Below are positions 15,989 through 24,600 of a stretch of DNA of 46,563 nucleotides, in pieces. Both the position numbers and the translations under genes were made by a program. Source of the stretch: Oscillospiraceae bacterium (lineage in GTDB: Bacteria; Bacillota; Clostridia; Oscillospirales; Ruminococcaceae). The stretch is taken from NCBI GenBank assembly GCA_009778115.1, contig WRKL01000006.1, forward strand, positions 1 through 46,563. Direction: 5' to 3'. The notes under the pieces were generated by a model. The model made no database searches. It worked only from the letters and a program-made list of their open reading frames with translations, and was not told the origin of the DNA. Numbering within the stretch: position 1 is the first letter of the stretch; each line of letters starts with the position of its first letter.

Positions 15989-16037
15989 TAATACCGGATA
16001 AGCCGCCGATTGGGAGCTGACGGCTTATCCGGTATTA
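15989..16037. repeat. Long perfect inverted repeat, 17-bp arms
   Basis: TAATACCGGATAAGCCG (15989-16005) is exactly complementary to 16021-16037, with a 15-base loop. No T-run follows on either strand, so it is not a standard intrinsic terminator. It lies about 100 bp upstream of the CNNM gene. The rest of 15892-16220 is AT-rich and shows no gene. Confidence 0.8.
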
Positions 16038-16220
16038 AGTATAACATATACGCGAAAAAAGTAAACATATTTTTACGCGATAAAGACATCTTGAAAACAT
16101 ATATTCGTTTATAATTTTATTGATTTCAAATTTCTAAAATTTATCATCGGGTATGCCGCCTGCATATAATAACAATAGTCTCATAACTTTATTTTTGACT
16201 ATTCATGAAAGTGAGTATTT

Positions 16221-16526
16221 ATGTTTTGTATTTTTTGTAAAAGAGATCGTGAGTCGGAAGAGCAGCGGGAGCGGGACAAAACTCTATCCGAACAAAGAAA
16301 AAACCGCCGCAGGCACACGGCGGAAATGATAGCGGCGGCAGGCTTGATTGGCGTACTGTACCCAAATATCAATCGCCGTGATCGTTGTGAACCCGAAGAA
16401 CACGATGTGAATTTAAAACTTAATTTGAGCAAATCAACGAGAACCCATAGAGCCCATAGAGCCCATAAAACCCATAAAAACGACAAAAAGTTTTGGCCGG
16501 AATTCAGCCGCCCCCGCAGATTTTAA
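16221..16526 (+). CDS. Doubtful small basic protein
   Basis: An open frame of 101 codons with a possible AGTGAG site before the ATG. The product is highly charged (R, K, E), has a short hydrophobic patch (AEMIAAAGLIGVLYPNI) and a repetitive HRAHRAHKTHK stretch made by 9-bp DNA repeats. The opening CIFCK resembles half a metal knuckle. I recognise no family, and the repeat content suggests it may be spurious. It is the only candidate gene in 15892-16615. Confidence 0.25.
   Translation: MFCIFCKRDRESEEQRERDKTLSEQRKNRRRHTAEMIAAAGLIGVLYPNINRRDRCEPEEHDVNLKLNLSKSTRTHRAHRAHKTHKNDKKFWPEFSRPRRF
16444..16479 (+). repeat. Four 9-bp tandem repeats
   Basis: CCCATAGAG twice, then CCCATAAAA twice, in perfect 9-bp register. 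Confidence 0.85.
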
Positions 16527-16554
16527 CCTTAACATCCCGCCCTGATAACCGAAC

Positions 16555-16586
16555 ATCCGAGTATCCTAATATCCGAATATCCTAAT
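16555..16586 (+). repeat. Four 8-bp tandem repeats near the glgD 3' end
   Basis: Units ATCCGAGT, ATCCTAAT, ATCCGAAT, ATCCTAAT follow each other directly. They lie 30-60 bases beyond the glgD stop, between outer CCTTAACA and TGTTAAGG inverted repeats (near 16528 and 16597). Confidence 0.75.
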
Positions 16587-16615
16587 ATTAGGGGTGTTAA
16601 GGTGTTAAATTGTTT

Positions 16616-17740
16616 TTATATCACAGACCCTTTGGTAATAAATATTGGATAGTTTTCTGAGCCCAGCATCGGATGTCCCGCTGTTATAACAACGTTTTTG
16701 TCTGCGATAACATACGCTAATGTGCTGTCCCGGACGGCTGTATTCTGCATTATTATGGAATTTTTCACGACGGCTCCTTTTTCAATCTTAACGCCTCTGA
16801 ACAGAATCGAGTCCTCGACATGACCGTCTATTATGCAGCCGTCGGTGATCATCGAATTTTTTACGCTGGCACCAAGTCCGTATTTAGCGGGGGCTTCGTC
16901 GCGTACCTTTGCATAAATCGACCTTTCACGCGGGAAAAGTTCATTGCGAATGCCGTAATCGAGCAAAGACATATTTGTTTCGTAATATTGCCGCATCGAA
17001 TTGATCTGCATCATGAGACCGTTGTACCTGTATGTGCGTATGTTATATTCACCACAACGGTTTTGCAAAAAGTCCCGATCAAAGCTGTATAAGCCTTTGC
17101 TGTGGAATTCATCTATAATTTTCAAGATAAATTCGCGCCCCACGATGGCTATTTCCGAACTTATATTAAACTCTCCGTTAAGTTTTGCTTCACACATAAC
17201 GCCGGTTACGCGCCCTGAACCGTCAATATCAATAACCGAACACCCCTCGGATACATCGTTGTCTACATGACGTTTGGTATACATCAGGGTAACATCAGCT
17301 CCGCTGGACATATGTGCATCTATGAAAGGGCGATAATCTAAATTAGCGACAGTGTTGCAATCAGAAAATAATATATATTTAGCATCTGATGCGGCGATAA
17401 AACTGCGTGCTCCGCCCAAGGCCTCGATTTTGCCGCGGTATAATCCGTGGTTCGAATGACCGAACGGCGGCAGGATATACAAACCGTCTTTTTTGCGTGA
17501 CAAGTCCCATTCACGACCGGAACCCAAATGATTCATAAGGGATTGATAATTAGATTTTGTTATCAAGCCTACCTGATAAATACCGGAATTGACCATGCAG
17601 GATAACGGAAAATCAATAAGCCTGTATTTTCCGCCGAAAGGAACCGAACCCATTGTGCGTACTTTTGTCAGCTCGCTTATCCTCGTGTCATGCATATTCG
17701 CGAAAATTATTCCTAATATCTTTTTGTTTTGCTGCATCAT
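16616..17740 (-). CDS. glgD: Glucose-1-phosphate adenylyltransferase, GlgD subunit
   Basis: 374 residues; the regulatory partner of GlgC in Firmicutes ADP-glucose pyrophosphorylase, which makes ADP-glucose for glycogen. It keeps the fold and the substrate-side motifs (VPFGGKYRLIDFPLS, WDLSRKKDGLYILPPF), but the nucleotide loop GGxGxRL is replaced by ANMHDTRISELT and the catalytic GDH-type motif by FSDCNTVANLDY, as expected for GlgD. The C-terminal left-handed beta-helix follows (YGLGASVKNSMITDGCIIDG). GAGGTGAG precedes the first of two adjacent ATGs. Third gene of glgB-glgC-glgD on this strand. Confidence 0.94.
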   Translation of the reverse strand: MMQQNKKILGIIFANMHDTRISELTKVRTMGSVPFGGKYRLIDFPLSCMVNSGIYQVGLITKSNYQSLMNHLGSGREWDLSRKKDGLYILPPFGHSNHGLYRGKIEALGGARSFIAASDAKYILFSDCNTVANLDYRPFIDAHMSSGADVTLMYTKRHVDNDVSEGCSVIDIDGSGRVTGVMCEAKLNGEFNISSEIAIVGREFILKIIDEFHSKGLYSFDRDFLQNRCGEYNIRTYRYNGLMMQINSMRQYYETNMSLLDYGIRNELFPRERSIYAKVRDEAPAKYGLGASVKNSMITDGCIIDGHVEDSILFRGVKIEKGAVVKNSIIMQNTAVRDSTLAYVIADKNVVITAGHPMLGSENYPIFITKGSVI

Positions 17741-17771
17741 CTGTACTCACCTCACTGTTTATTATTTCGGA

Positions 17772-17822
17772 TACTAATCCCAATCTAAGAAACGTTTGAT
17801 GTATTTCCAATTTAAATTAGTA
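17772..17822 (+). repeat. MITE-like repeat family B, short copy
   Basis: 51 bp starting TACTAATCCCAATCTAA and ending TTTAAATTAGTA. The outer 7 bp are perfectly inverted; the next bases match only partly. It sits exactly in the glgC-glgD gap. Confidence 0.5.
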
Positions 17823-17843
17823 TGAGGAGTCGATTTGCGCCTT

Positions 17844-19034
17844 TTATATTATTTGTTTGGGTTTAACGGTTTCACCTGCTGCGATGGAAACACCCGGTCC
17901 TATTACCGCGATACCCCAGGAATCGAGATTTTCGGTCATTTCAGGACGCGCTCCTATCAACGCATTTTCGCCGATCACGGTATTTTCTCCTATTATTGCG
18001 TATTCGATAATCGCACCGGGTTCGACCCTAGCGCCCGACATCAGGATAGTATCGTGTACTTTGGCGTTTTTTCCTACGGTTACGCCGGCGAACAGTACCG
18101 ATGAATCCACCTCGCCCTCAACGACACATCCTTCCGTTATCATGGAGTTCTCCGCTTTTGCGCCGTTTGCGATAAAATGCGGCGGAAGCGCGGGATCCCG
18201 TGAATAAATTTTCCATGAAGGGTCGTATATATCCAAAGGGATTTTGGGATTAAGCAGATCCATGTTCGCATCCCACAAGCTGTCTAATGTGCCGACATCC
18301 TTCCAATAGCCGTCAAAGTTGTATGCGTACAGCCTTTCTCCGGCTTCAAGCATCGCAGGGATTATATCTTTTCCGAAATCGTTGGAGCTGTTTGGGTTTT
18401 GCGCATCCTTGCCAAGGTATTCGAAAAGCGTGCTTATGTTGAAAATATATACTCCCATTGAAGCGAGGTTACTTTTCGGATTTTCAGGCTTTTCTTCGAA
18501 ATCATAAATCAAACCGTCTTCACGGGTGTTCATGATACCAAATCGCGAAGCTTCGTCATGCGGTACTTCCAAAACGGCGATTGTCGTCTGCGCCTCTTTT
18601 TCTTTGTGGAAATCCAGCATTTTATCATAATTCATTTTATATATATGATCCCCGGATAAAATAATTACATATTCCGGGCGATACCGCTGAATAAAAGACA
18701 GATTCTGGTAAATGGCATTTGCCGTTCCTTTATACCACGATGCGCCTTCAGCGGTTTGAAAAGGAGGTAAAATGTGAACACCGCCGTGCATTCGATCCAG
18801 ATCCCAGGGTTGACCGTTGCCGATATATTCAGTCAGTTCCAATGGTTGGTACTGCGTTAAAACTCCCACCGTATCAATGTTTGAGTTCACGCAGTTTGAA
18901 AGAGGAAAATCTATAATACGATATTTCCCACCGTACGGAACAGCCGGCTTTGCGACATTTTCGGTAAGCACATATAAACGGCTGCCCTGTCCGCCTGCAA
19001 GCAGCATCGCCACACATTCTTTTTTCATATACAT
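17844..19034 (-). CDS. glgC: Glucose-1-phosphate adenylyltransferase, catalytic GlgC subunit
   Basis: 396 residues; makes ADP-glucose and PPi from ATP and glucose 1-phosphate, the committed step of glycogen synthesis. Motifs: [22 protein letters not shown] (nucleotide loop and Lys), [47 protein letters not shown] (the metal-binding Asp of GDH is present, though the usual KMDY reads KMNY), FEEKP, YWKDVGT and the C-terminal beta-helix. AGAGGG lies ten bases before ATG 19034; an ATG two codons later is possible. It is separated from glgB by the full-length repeat at 19106-19267 and from glgD by a family B repeat. Confidence 0.96.
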   Translation of the reverse strand: MYMKKECVAMLLAGGQGSRLYVLTENVAKPAVPYGGKYRIIDFPLSNCVNSNIDTVGVLTQYQPLELTEYIGNGQPWDLDRMHGGVHILPPFQTAEGASWYKGTANAIYQNLSFIQRYRPEYVIILSGDHIYKMNYDKMLDFHKEKEAQTTIAVLEVPHDEASRFGIMNTREDGLIYDFEEKPENPKSNLASMGVYIFNISTLFEYLGKDAQNPNSSNDFGKDIIPAMLEAGERLYAYNFDGYWKDVGTLDSLWDANMDLLNPKIPLDIYDPSWKIYSRDPALPPHFIANGAKAENSMITEGCVVEGEVDSSVLFAGVTVGKNAKVHDTILMSGARVEPGAIIEYAIIGENTVIGENALIGARPEMTENLDSWGIAVIGPGVSIAAGETVKPKQII

Positions 19035-19105
19035 AATGCTTATTCCCTCTTTCTTTAGTTTGAATATTTTTTCCGGAAACAGGATCCCCCTGTGCCTGTA
19101 TATAT

Positions 19106-19267
19106 TAGACCTCCTCGAAAACCACTTCGCGACGTATGAACGGAAGATTTCCCGTCACACGGTGTTAATTTATCCTCAAATATTAATGATATTCTCGTCA
19201 AAATTGCCTTGTTTGACGAAAAATCATCTGTGTTCATACATCACGTTTTAATTTCCGAGGAGGTCTA
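19106..19267. repeat. MITE-like repeat family A, full-length copy
   Basis: 162 bp bounded by perfect TAGACCTCCTCG ends in inverted orientation; imperfect similarity continues inward to ACGTATGAAC / ATGTATGAAC (about 35 bp). The centre holds a further inverted pair, CGTCAAA and TTTGACG. No coding capacity. TA at both ends could be a target duplication, as made by Tc1/mariner-IS630 type transposases. The right end abuts the glgB stop codon (19268-19270). Confidence 0.82.
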
Positions 19268-21178
19268 TTATTTTTTCGTCTTTTTCTTAGCGGTGTTCAG
19301 ATAATTCAAATAAACGGTGGCCATAGGAGGAATATCAACGACGAGCGATTTTTCCTGCCCGTGTGAAAGAACGCTTTCGGTCTTGTAAGTTGCCGACATC
19401 GAAAAACTGCCGTCTCCGCCGAAATCCACATCGTCCGAATTCAAAAGCAATTTGTATGTTCCGGCACCGCGAACCCCGAACCGGTAGCTCTTTCGCGGAA
19501 CCGGCGAGAAATTACATATAACTATAATTTTGTTGCCGGCCTTGTCGGTGCGGTCAAAAATTATAATATTTTGATTCCGATCGTCACATACCAGCCAAGA
19601 AAAACCATCCCAGCTGCAATCTATTTCCCAAAGCGGTTTGCGCTTGAGATAAATATTATTGAGAGTTTCGACATAATGCTTCAATTTTATATGTTTTTCG
19701 ATTCCCAGCAACGACCAATCAAGTTCCTGCGAAAAATTCCATTCGATGAATTGACCGAACTCCTGTCCCATAAAGATCAGCTTTTTCCCCGGATGCGCCA
19801 TTTTATAGCCAAAGAAAGCTCGCAGATTTGCGAATTTTTGGTCGTATTCGCCCGGCATTTTGTTCACAAGCGAACCTTTGCCGTGTACAACTTCGTCATG
19901 AGAAACAGGCAAAACAAAATTTTCACTAAAAGAATAAAAGAAAGAAAAGGTTATCTTATCATGGTTGCCGGCACGATAAATCGGATCTGCCATCATATAC
20001 TCAAGCATATCGTTCATCCAACCCATATTCCACTTAAAATTGAAACCCAACCCGCCTTTGTCCGTAGGCATAGTCACTAAAGGCCACGCTGTGGATTCTT
20101 CCGCTATCATCAAAGCATCCGGGATCTGAGCGAAAACCGCTTCGTTCAATTTTTTGATAAAAGCGATAGCCTCCAGATTTTCGTTGCCGCCGTTTGCGTT
20201 GGGAACCCACTGCCAATACTCACGCGAATAATCCAAATAAAGCATAGATGCTACAGCATCAATACGCAAGCCGTCGATATGATATTCTTTTAGCCAGAAC
20301 AGCGCGGAGGATATGAGAAAGGACATAACCTCGGGTTTGCCGTAATCAAAAATCCGGGTTCCCCAATCGGAATGCTCCATTTTGGACGGGTCGGAATATT
20401 CATAACAACACCCGCCGTCAAATTCGTAAAGACCGTGAGCATCCTTGGGAAAATGAGCAGGAACCCAGTCTAAAATTATACCGATTCCGGCATTGTGGCA
20501 CTTATCCACCAGCTTTTTGAAGTTGTCAGGTGTGCCGTAGCGTGAGGTGGGAGCGAAAAAACCCGTTACCTGATAACCCCATGAAGCATCGTAGGGATAT
20601 TCGGTAATCGGCATAAATTCCAAATGGGTGTATCCCATGTTTTTGACATAGGGTATGATTTCATCGGCAAAAGTTTCATAATTAAAAGTGTTATCGTCCG
20701 CGAATCTGCGCCACGAACCCAAATGAACTTCGTATATATTCATTGGGCTGTTATACATATCTTTATTTATGTTTGCTTTGTACCATTCTTCGTCGCTCCA
20801 TTTGAACTTTTTCAACGGATAATACTTGGATGCTGTTCCCGGCCGTGTTTCAAAGTGTGTTCCATACGGGTCGGATTTCAGCCTTAGCTGACCGTCCGAA
20901 CCGACGATTGCAAACTTGTAGCAATCATATAATTTAATTCCGCTAACGGCGCATTCCCATACTCCGTGATTCAACGGCGATGCGGGATTAGCTTTTTCAT
21001 CCCATTCGTTGAAATCCCCAACCACGCTGACAGACAAGGCGTTCGGCGCCCATACCCTAAAAACTATACCTCTTCCTCTGACAGGATGCGCTCCGAAAAA
21101 AGAATGCGCATCATAACATTCTCCCCTGCTGAAAGAGTACAGCATACGTTCGGTTTTTGTTTTTAATTTTTCTGGCAT
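19268..21178 (-). CDS. glgB: 1,4-alpha-glucan branching enzyme
   Basis: Forms alpha-1,6 branches in glycogen; GH13 family. About 636 residues with an N-terminal CBM48 (about 20-115, VFRVWAPNALSVSVVGDFNEW), the catalytic barrel with MNIYEVHLGSW, the nucleophile region DGLRIDAVASMLYLDYSR, the acid/base LMIAEEST and LPVSHDEVVHGKGS, and a C-terminal beta domain. ATG 21178 (MPEKLKTK) is chosen over the ATG at 21187 because AAGG is then nine bases upstream. First gene of glgB-glgC-glgD. Length is normal for the family. Confidence 0.96.
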   Translation of the reverse strand: MPEKLKTKTERMLYSFSRGECYDAHSFFGAHPVRGRGIVFRVWAPNALSVSVVGDFNEWDEKANPASPLNHGVWECAVSGIKLYDCYKFAIVGSDGQLRLKSDPYGTHFETRPGTASKYYPLKKFKWSDEEWYKANINKDMYNSPMNIYEVHLGSWRRFADDNTFNYETFADEIIPYVKNMGYTHLEFMPITEYPYDASWGYQVTGFFAPTSRYGTPDNFKKLVDKCHNAGIGIILDWVPAHFPKDAHGLYEFDGGCCYEYSDPSKMEHSDWGTRIFDYGKPEVMSFLISSALFWLKEYHIDGLRIDAVASMLYLDYSREYWQWVPNANGGNENLEAIAFIKKLNEAVFAQIPDALMIAEESTAWPLVTMPTDKGGLGFNFKWNMGWMNDMLEYMMADPIYRAGNHDKITFSFFYSFSENFVLPVSHDEVVHGKGSLVNKMPGEYDQKFANLRAFFGYKMAHPGKKLIFMGQEFGQFIEWNFSQELDWSLLGIEKHIKLKHYVETLNNIYLKRKPLWEIDCSWDGFSWLVCDDRNQNIIIFDRTDKAGNKIIVICNFSPVPRKSYRFGVRGAGTYKLLLNSDDVDFGGDGSFSMSATYKTESVLSHGQEKSLVVDIPPMATVYLNYLNTAKKKTKK

Positions 21179-21326
21179 AATAACCATCCTTACTATATAC
21201 GATCACTATCCGGCAATTATCTATGTTTGTAATACTAATACGAAATTCGCCGTCCGGTTATGCTTGTTTTGCTGCCGAAGTGAACGTTTTGAAACTGCCG
21301 CTTATTAATAAAATACTGTATAGATT

Positions 21327-21355
21327 ATTTTACCAAATTTATATACTAAAATCAA
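21327..21355 (-). promoter_or_regulatory. Probable promoter of the glg genes
   Basis: On the minus strand TTGATT (21355-21350) and TAAAAT (21332-21327) are 17 bp apart, about 150 bases upstream of glgB. Confidence 0.5.
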
Positions 21356-21385
21356 TACACTATTCGTTCAAATTATGAAAATAAA

Positions 21386-21406
21386 ATTTGTGCACATTGC
21401 ACAAAT
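21386..21406. promoter_or_regulatory. Perfect 21-bp palindrome, candidate operator
   Basis: Arms ATTTGTGCA (21386-21394) and TGCACAAAT (21398-21406) around CAT. It lies about 30 bp upstream of the predicted -35 box of glgB, a position suited to an activator or distal repressor dimer. The remainder of 21188-21631 is AT-rich and contains no gene that I can see. Confidence 0.5.
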
Positions 21407-21560
21407 GCATTGGGTTTGAAGATTATTTCATTTAATATTATGTGAAATACAAGTATTAATTCCAATTAGAAATGCAAATAAAAAGTCGGAGTAAAAATCA
21501 TGTATATCATTTTTTACTTGTTATTTACATATTCCTTAGATTAAAATTGATATCCGCACA

Positions 21561-21595
21561 AAAGACTCCCGCACGTTTTTGTGCGGGAGTTCTTT
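21561..21595 (-). terminator. Terminator of the giant secreted protein gene
   Basis: ACTCCCGCAC (21565-21574) and GTGCGGGAGT (21581-21590) form a perfect 10-bp stem with a 6-base loop, extended by AAAG/CTTT with one bulge. It lies about 40 bases after the stop at 21632. On the minus strand it is followed by CTTTTG, a short T-run. Confidence 0.75.
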
Positions 21596-21631
21596 GCAGG
21601 TCGTCGTTATCTTATTTGATTAGCGTATACC

Positions 21632-24600
21632 CTATCTGATTAAAAGTGCCTTGGATGCTCCGGACCATGCGCTTCTCACAACTCTGCCTGCGATGCGCTT
21701 GATCGCACGGGCTCTGAACTGATATCTTCTGCCCTTTCTGAGGTTCTTGGTCGTGAAACTGTTTGCTCCGGCCTTCTTGGTCGTTCCGGTCCTCGTCCAC
21801 TTGCCCTTAGCTCCGATCCTCTGTTGGATCTCTACCGTTACGCCGTTCTGCTTCTTCCAGCTTACTCTGGCTTTACGCTTGGAACGCGTCGCTTTCATCT
21901 TTGTAGGTCTTGCAGGGTTGCGTTCGTACCTCGCGTACAGCGTTACGTTTGCCACGATGTTGCGGCCGAAGTTGAACTGCGAGCCGCCGGTGTTTGCAGT
22001 GAACCATCCGACAAAGGTCTGGTTTTTCTTAGCCGGGGGCTTCGGGCTCGTTACCCGTGTGTTGTTGTTTACGGTCTTTCTCAGATTTGTAAGATTGCGT
22101 GCGCCGTCCATAAAGGTTACGGTCCAGGTTACCGTTGCCGGTGTCCAGCGTGCGAATACCGTCATGTTAGCGTTAACTATGGTTGCCGCTGTTACCTGGG
22201 TTCCGCCGGTATTTGCGGTAAACCATCCGGCAAAAGTGTGGTTTGCTCTGCTTACCGTCGGGAGTGTACCTATCGCTGTTCCGGACGCAACCGTTCTGGA
22301 CGGCGGATTAGGTACGCCGTTTCCGTTAAAGGTTACGGTGCGGTTTACCACAGGTATGTCTTCCCAGATCGCGTATAACGTCAGGTTTTCCTTGCCCACC
22401 GTAACGGTGCTGCCGGGAGCATAGGCTGTGCCGGTACCTGCGCGGACGGTGTTCCATTCCTTGAACTGTTTGCCGCTTGGTGCGGTGATATTAGCTATAC
22501 CTGCGGCCGTAAAGGTCTGGCCCTCTTCGAGATCGTCCTCAACAGGCACTGTGCCGTCGCCGCCGTTCAGATCGTAGAGTATGCTGTAAAGCTCGGGCGG
22601 GAGATCAGCCCAGATAACATACAGGGTAAGGTCCTCGTCCGGCATTACTACCGTTGAGCCGGTTACATAGGAGCCGCCGCTTCCGTCCTGCGAAGTGTTC
22701 CAGCCCAGCGGGAATTTCCCTGCCGGGATCTCGAAGTCCGGGCCGAATATCACATCAAGGTCTTCCTGTATGAAGTACGAGCCTGCCGCTTTGTCTGCAA
22801 CCGTTACTATGGCCGGATCTTCCTCATCATCGTTTGCGTTGTAGGTCAGCGTATATGTGTCCGCATCCTCGGAAATCCACTGTGCGTACAGTGTCATGTC
22901 CGCATCGCGCATCACCAGGATACTTCCGGCTGCCGCCGCTTCGCCGCTTCCGTCTTCTTCTGAATTCCAGCCTGCGAATACCATGCCCGCGGGTGCGATA
23001 AAGGTGTTGGTGGCTGCCGTGAAGAACAAACCGTCAATCAGCATTTCTTCCGGCGGAGCGTAGCCTGTTCCGGAATCGCCCGCATTGAAGTTCAAGCTGA
23101 AGACTTCACGATCCGAAATATCCAGCCATTGTGCGTACAGAATAAGGTCGTTTGCCGGCATCCTGGCGGTCGTGCCTGACAGATACACCTTACCCGAGCC
23201 GTCCGGCTTGCTGTTCCAGCCGTTGAATTCCTTGTCGTTATCCGGAGCATCGAACGACCATTCGGCCGGCGTATATATCATACCTGACCAGAACGATGTT
23301 CCTGCCGGGATGTCGCCCGTACCTCCGTTAAGATTATAGCTCAGGGTGTACATTTCCGTAGGCTGCAGGATCCATTGTGCATACAGTGTCAGGCCGCCGT
23401 TAGGCATTCTGATAAGCGCGCCCTCCGCATATGCCGTTCCCGAGCCGTCCGGTTCGGTGTTCCAGCCTGCAAATATCATATCCTCATCCGGGGCATCAAA
23501 GGTATTGTTTTCCACCCGGAATTCTTCGGTCACCGCTTCTTCTGTTTCGTACAACGAGCCTATTCCGTTGTTGCCGTCATATATCAGTTCAAACATCGGA
23601 AGCCATTCTGCGGTCAGGGTGATCGTGCCGAAGTCTTCGTCGCTGACAGCGCGCACCTTTTCGCCCAGACTGTTGTACCAGCCGTTGAATTTGAAGCCGG
23701 GCACATCCTCCAGATCAAGCAGTATGAAGCCGTTGCCTTTAATATATGTGTCGGGATTCGGGTTATCGGCGCCCTTTGTATTCTGATAGAATATTTCGCT
23801 GGTCAGATCCTGCCAGACCGCGGTGAGGGTTATATCGCCCTCCTGATATTCGCTGACGAAGGTCACGATTTCGTCGTCTTCGTCTTTCCAGCCGCCGAAG
23901 CCGTATCCTTCCGTATCCGGCAGCGGCAGAAGTGCGAGCCGTGTGCCGCTTTCGTAGGTGGCCGGGTTCGGATTTACCGCGCCTTTCGTGTCCGCATATT
24001 CTATGTTATAGACCGTGCCCTGCCAGCTTGCGAAGATTTCCATATCCTGCGCATCGGTATCGCTGATTTCGGTAATCGCAGCTCCGTCTTCATCGAGCCA
24101 GCCGAGGAAAGTGAATCCGTCGCGTTTTTCAGGTATTTGCAGCTTGAAACCTGCGCCTTCAAAGTAGCTTGCGGGGTTCGGATTGCGTAAATCGCCCAGA
24201 CCGTTGTAGTTTATTGTATATTCCTGTGTGCCGGCGGAGACCCACCTGGCGGTAAGGGTCAGGGGTGCCGCGTAATACCAGGGTAAAAGGGTTACTCTGT
24301 ATCCGGCGGTATCATACCAGCCTGCGAATTCGAGCTCCGTATCCGTTGCCGCACCCGGGTCTTCCATCTCTATTCCGGCCAGATCAACAAAGGTTGCCGG
24401 CGGGGTAGTTACCGGATTTTCCGGCAGATAGGAAGACGGATTGCTGTGTGCAGCGCCTTGCAGATTTTCGTAGGTCAGGGCTTGCGATACCGAGGTCCAG
24501 CCTGCGTAAAGAGTTATATCTCCGACCTGTTCCGCCGATATGTTAGTAACACGGTTTGCGGTAGCGTTGTTTGTCGGATGGGTAAACCAGTTCCGGAACG

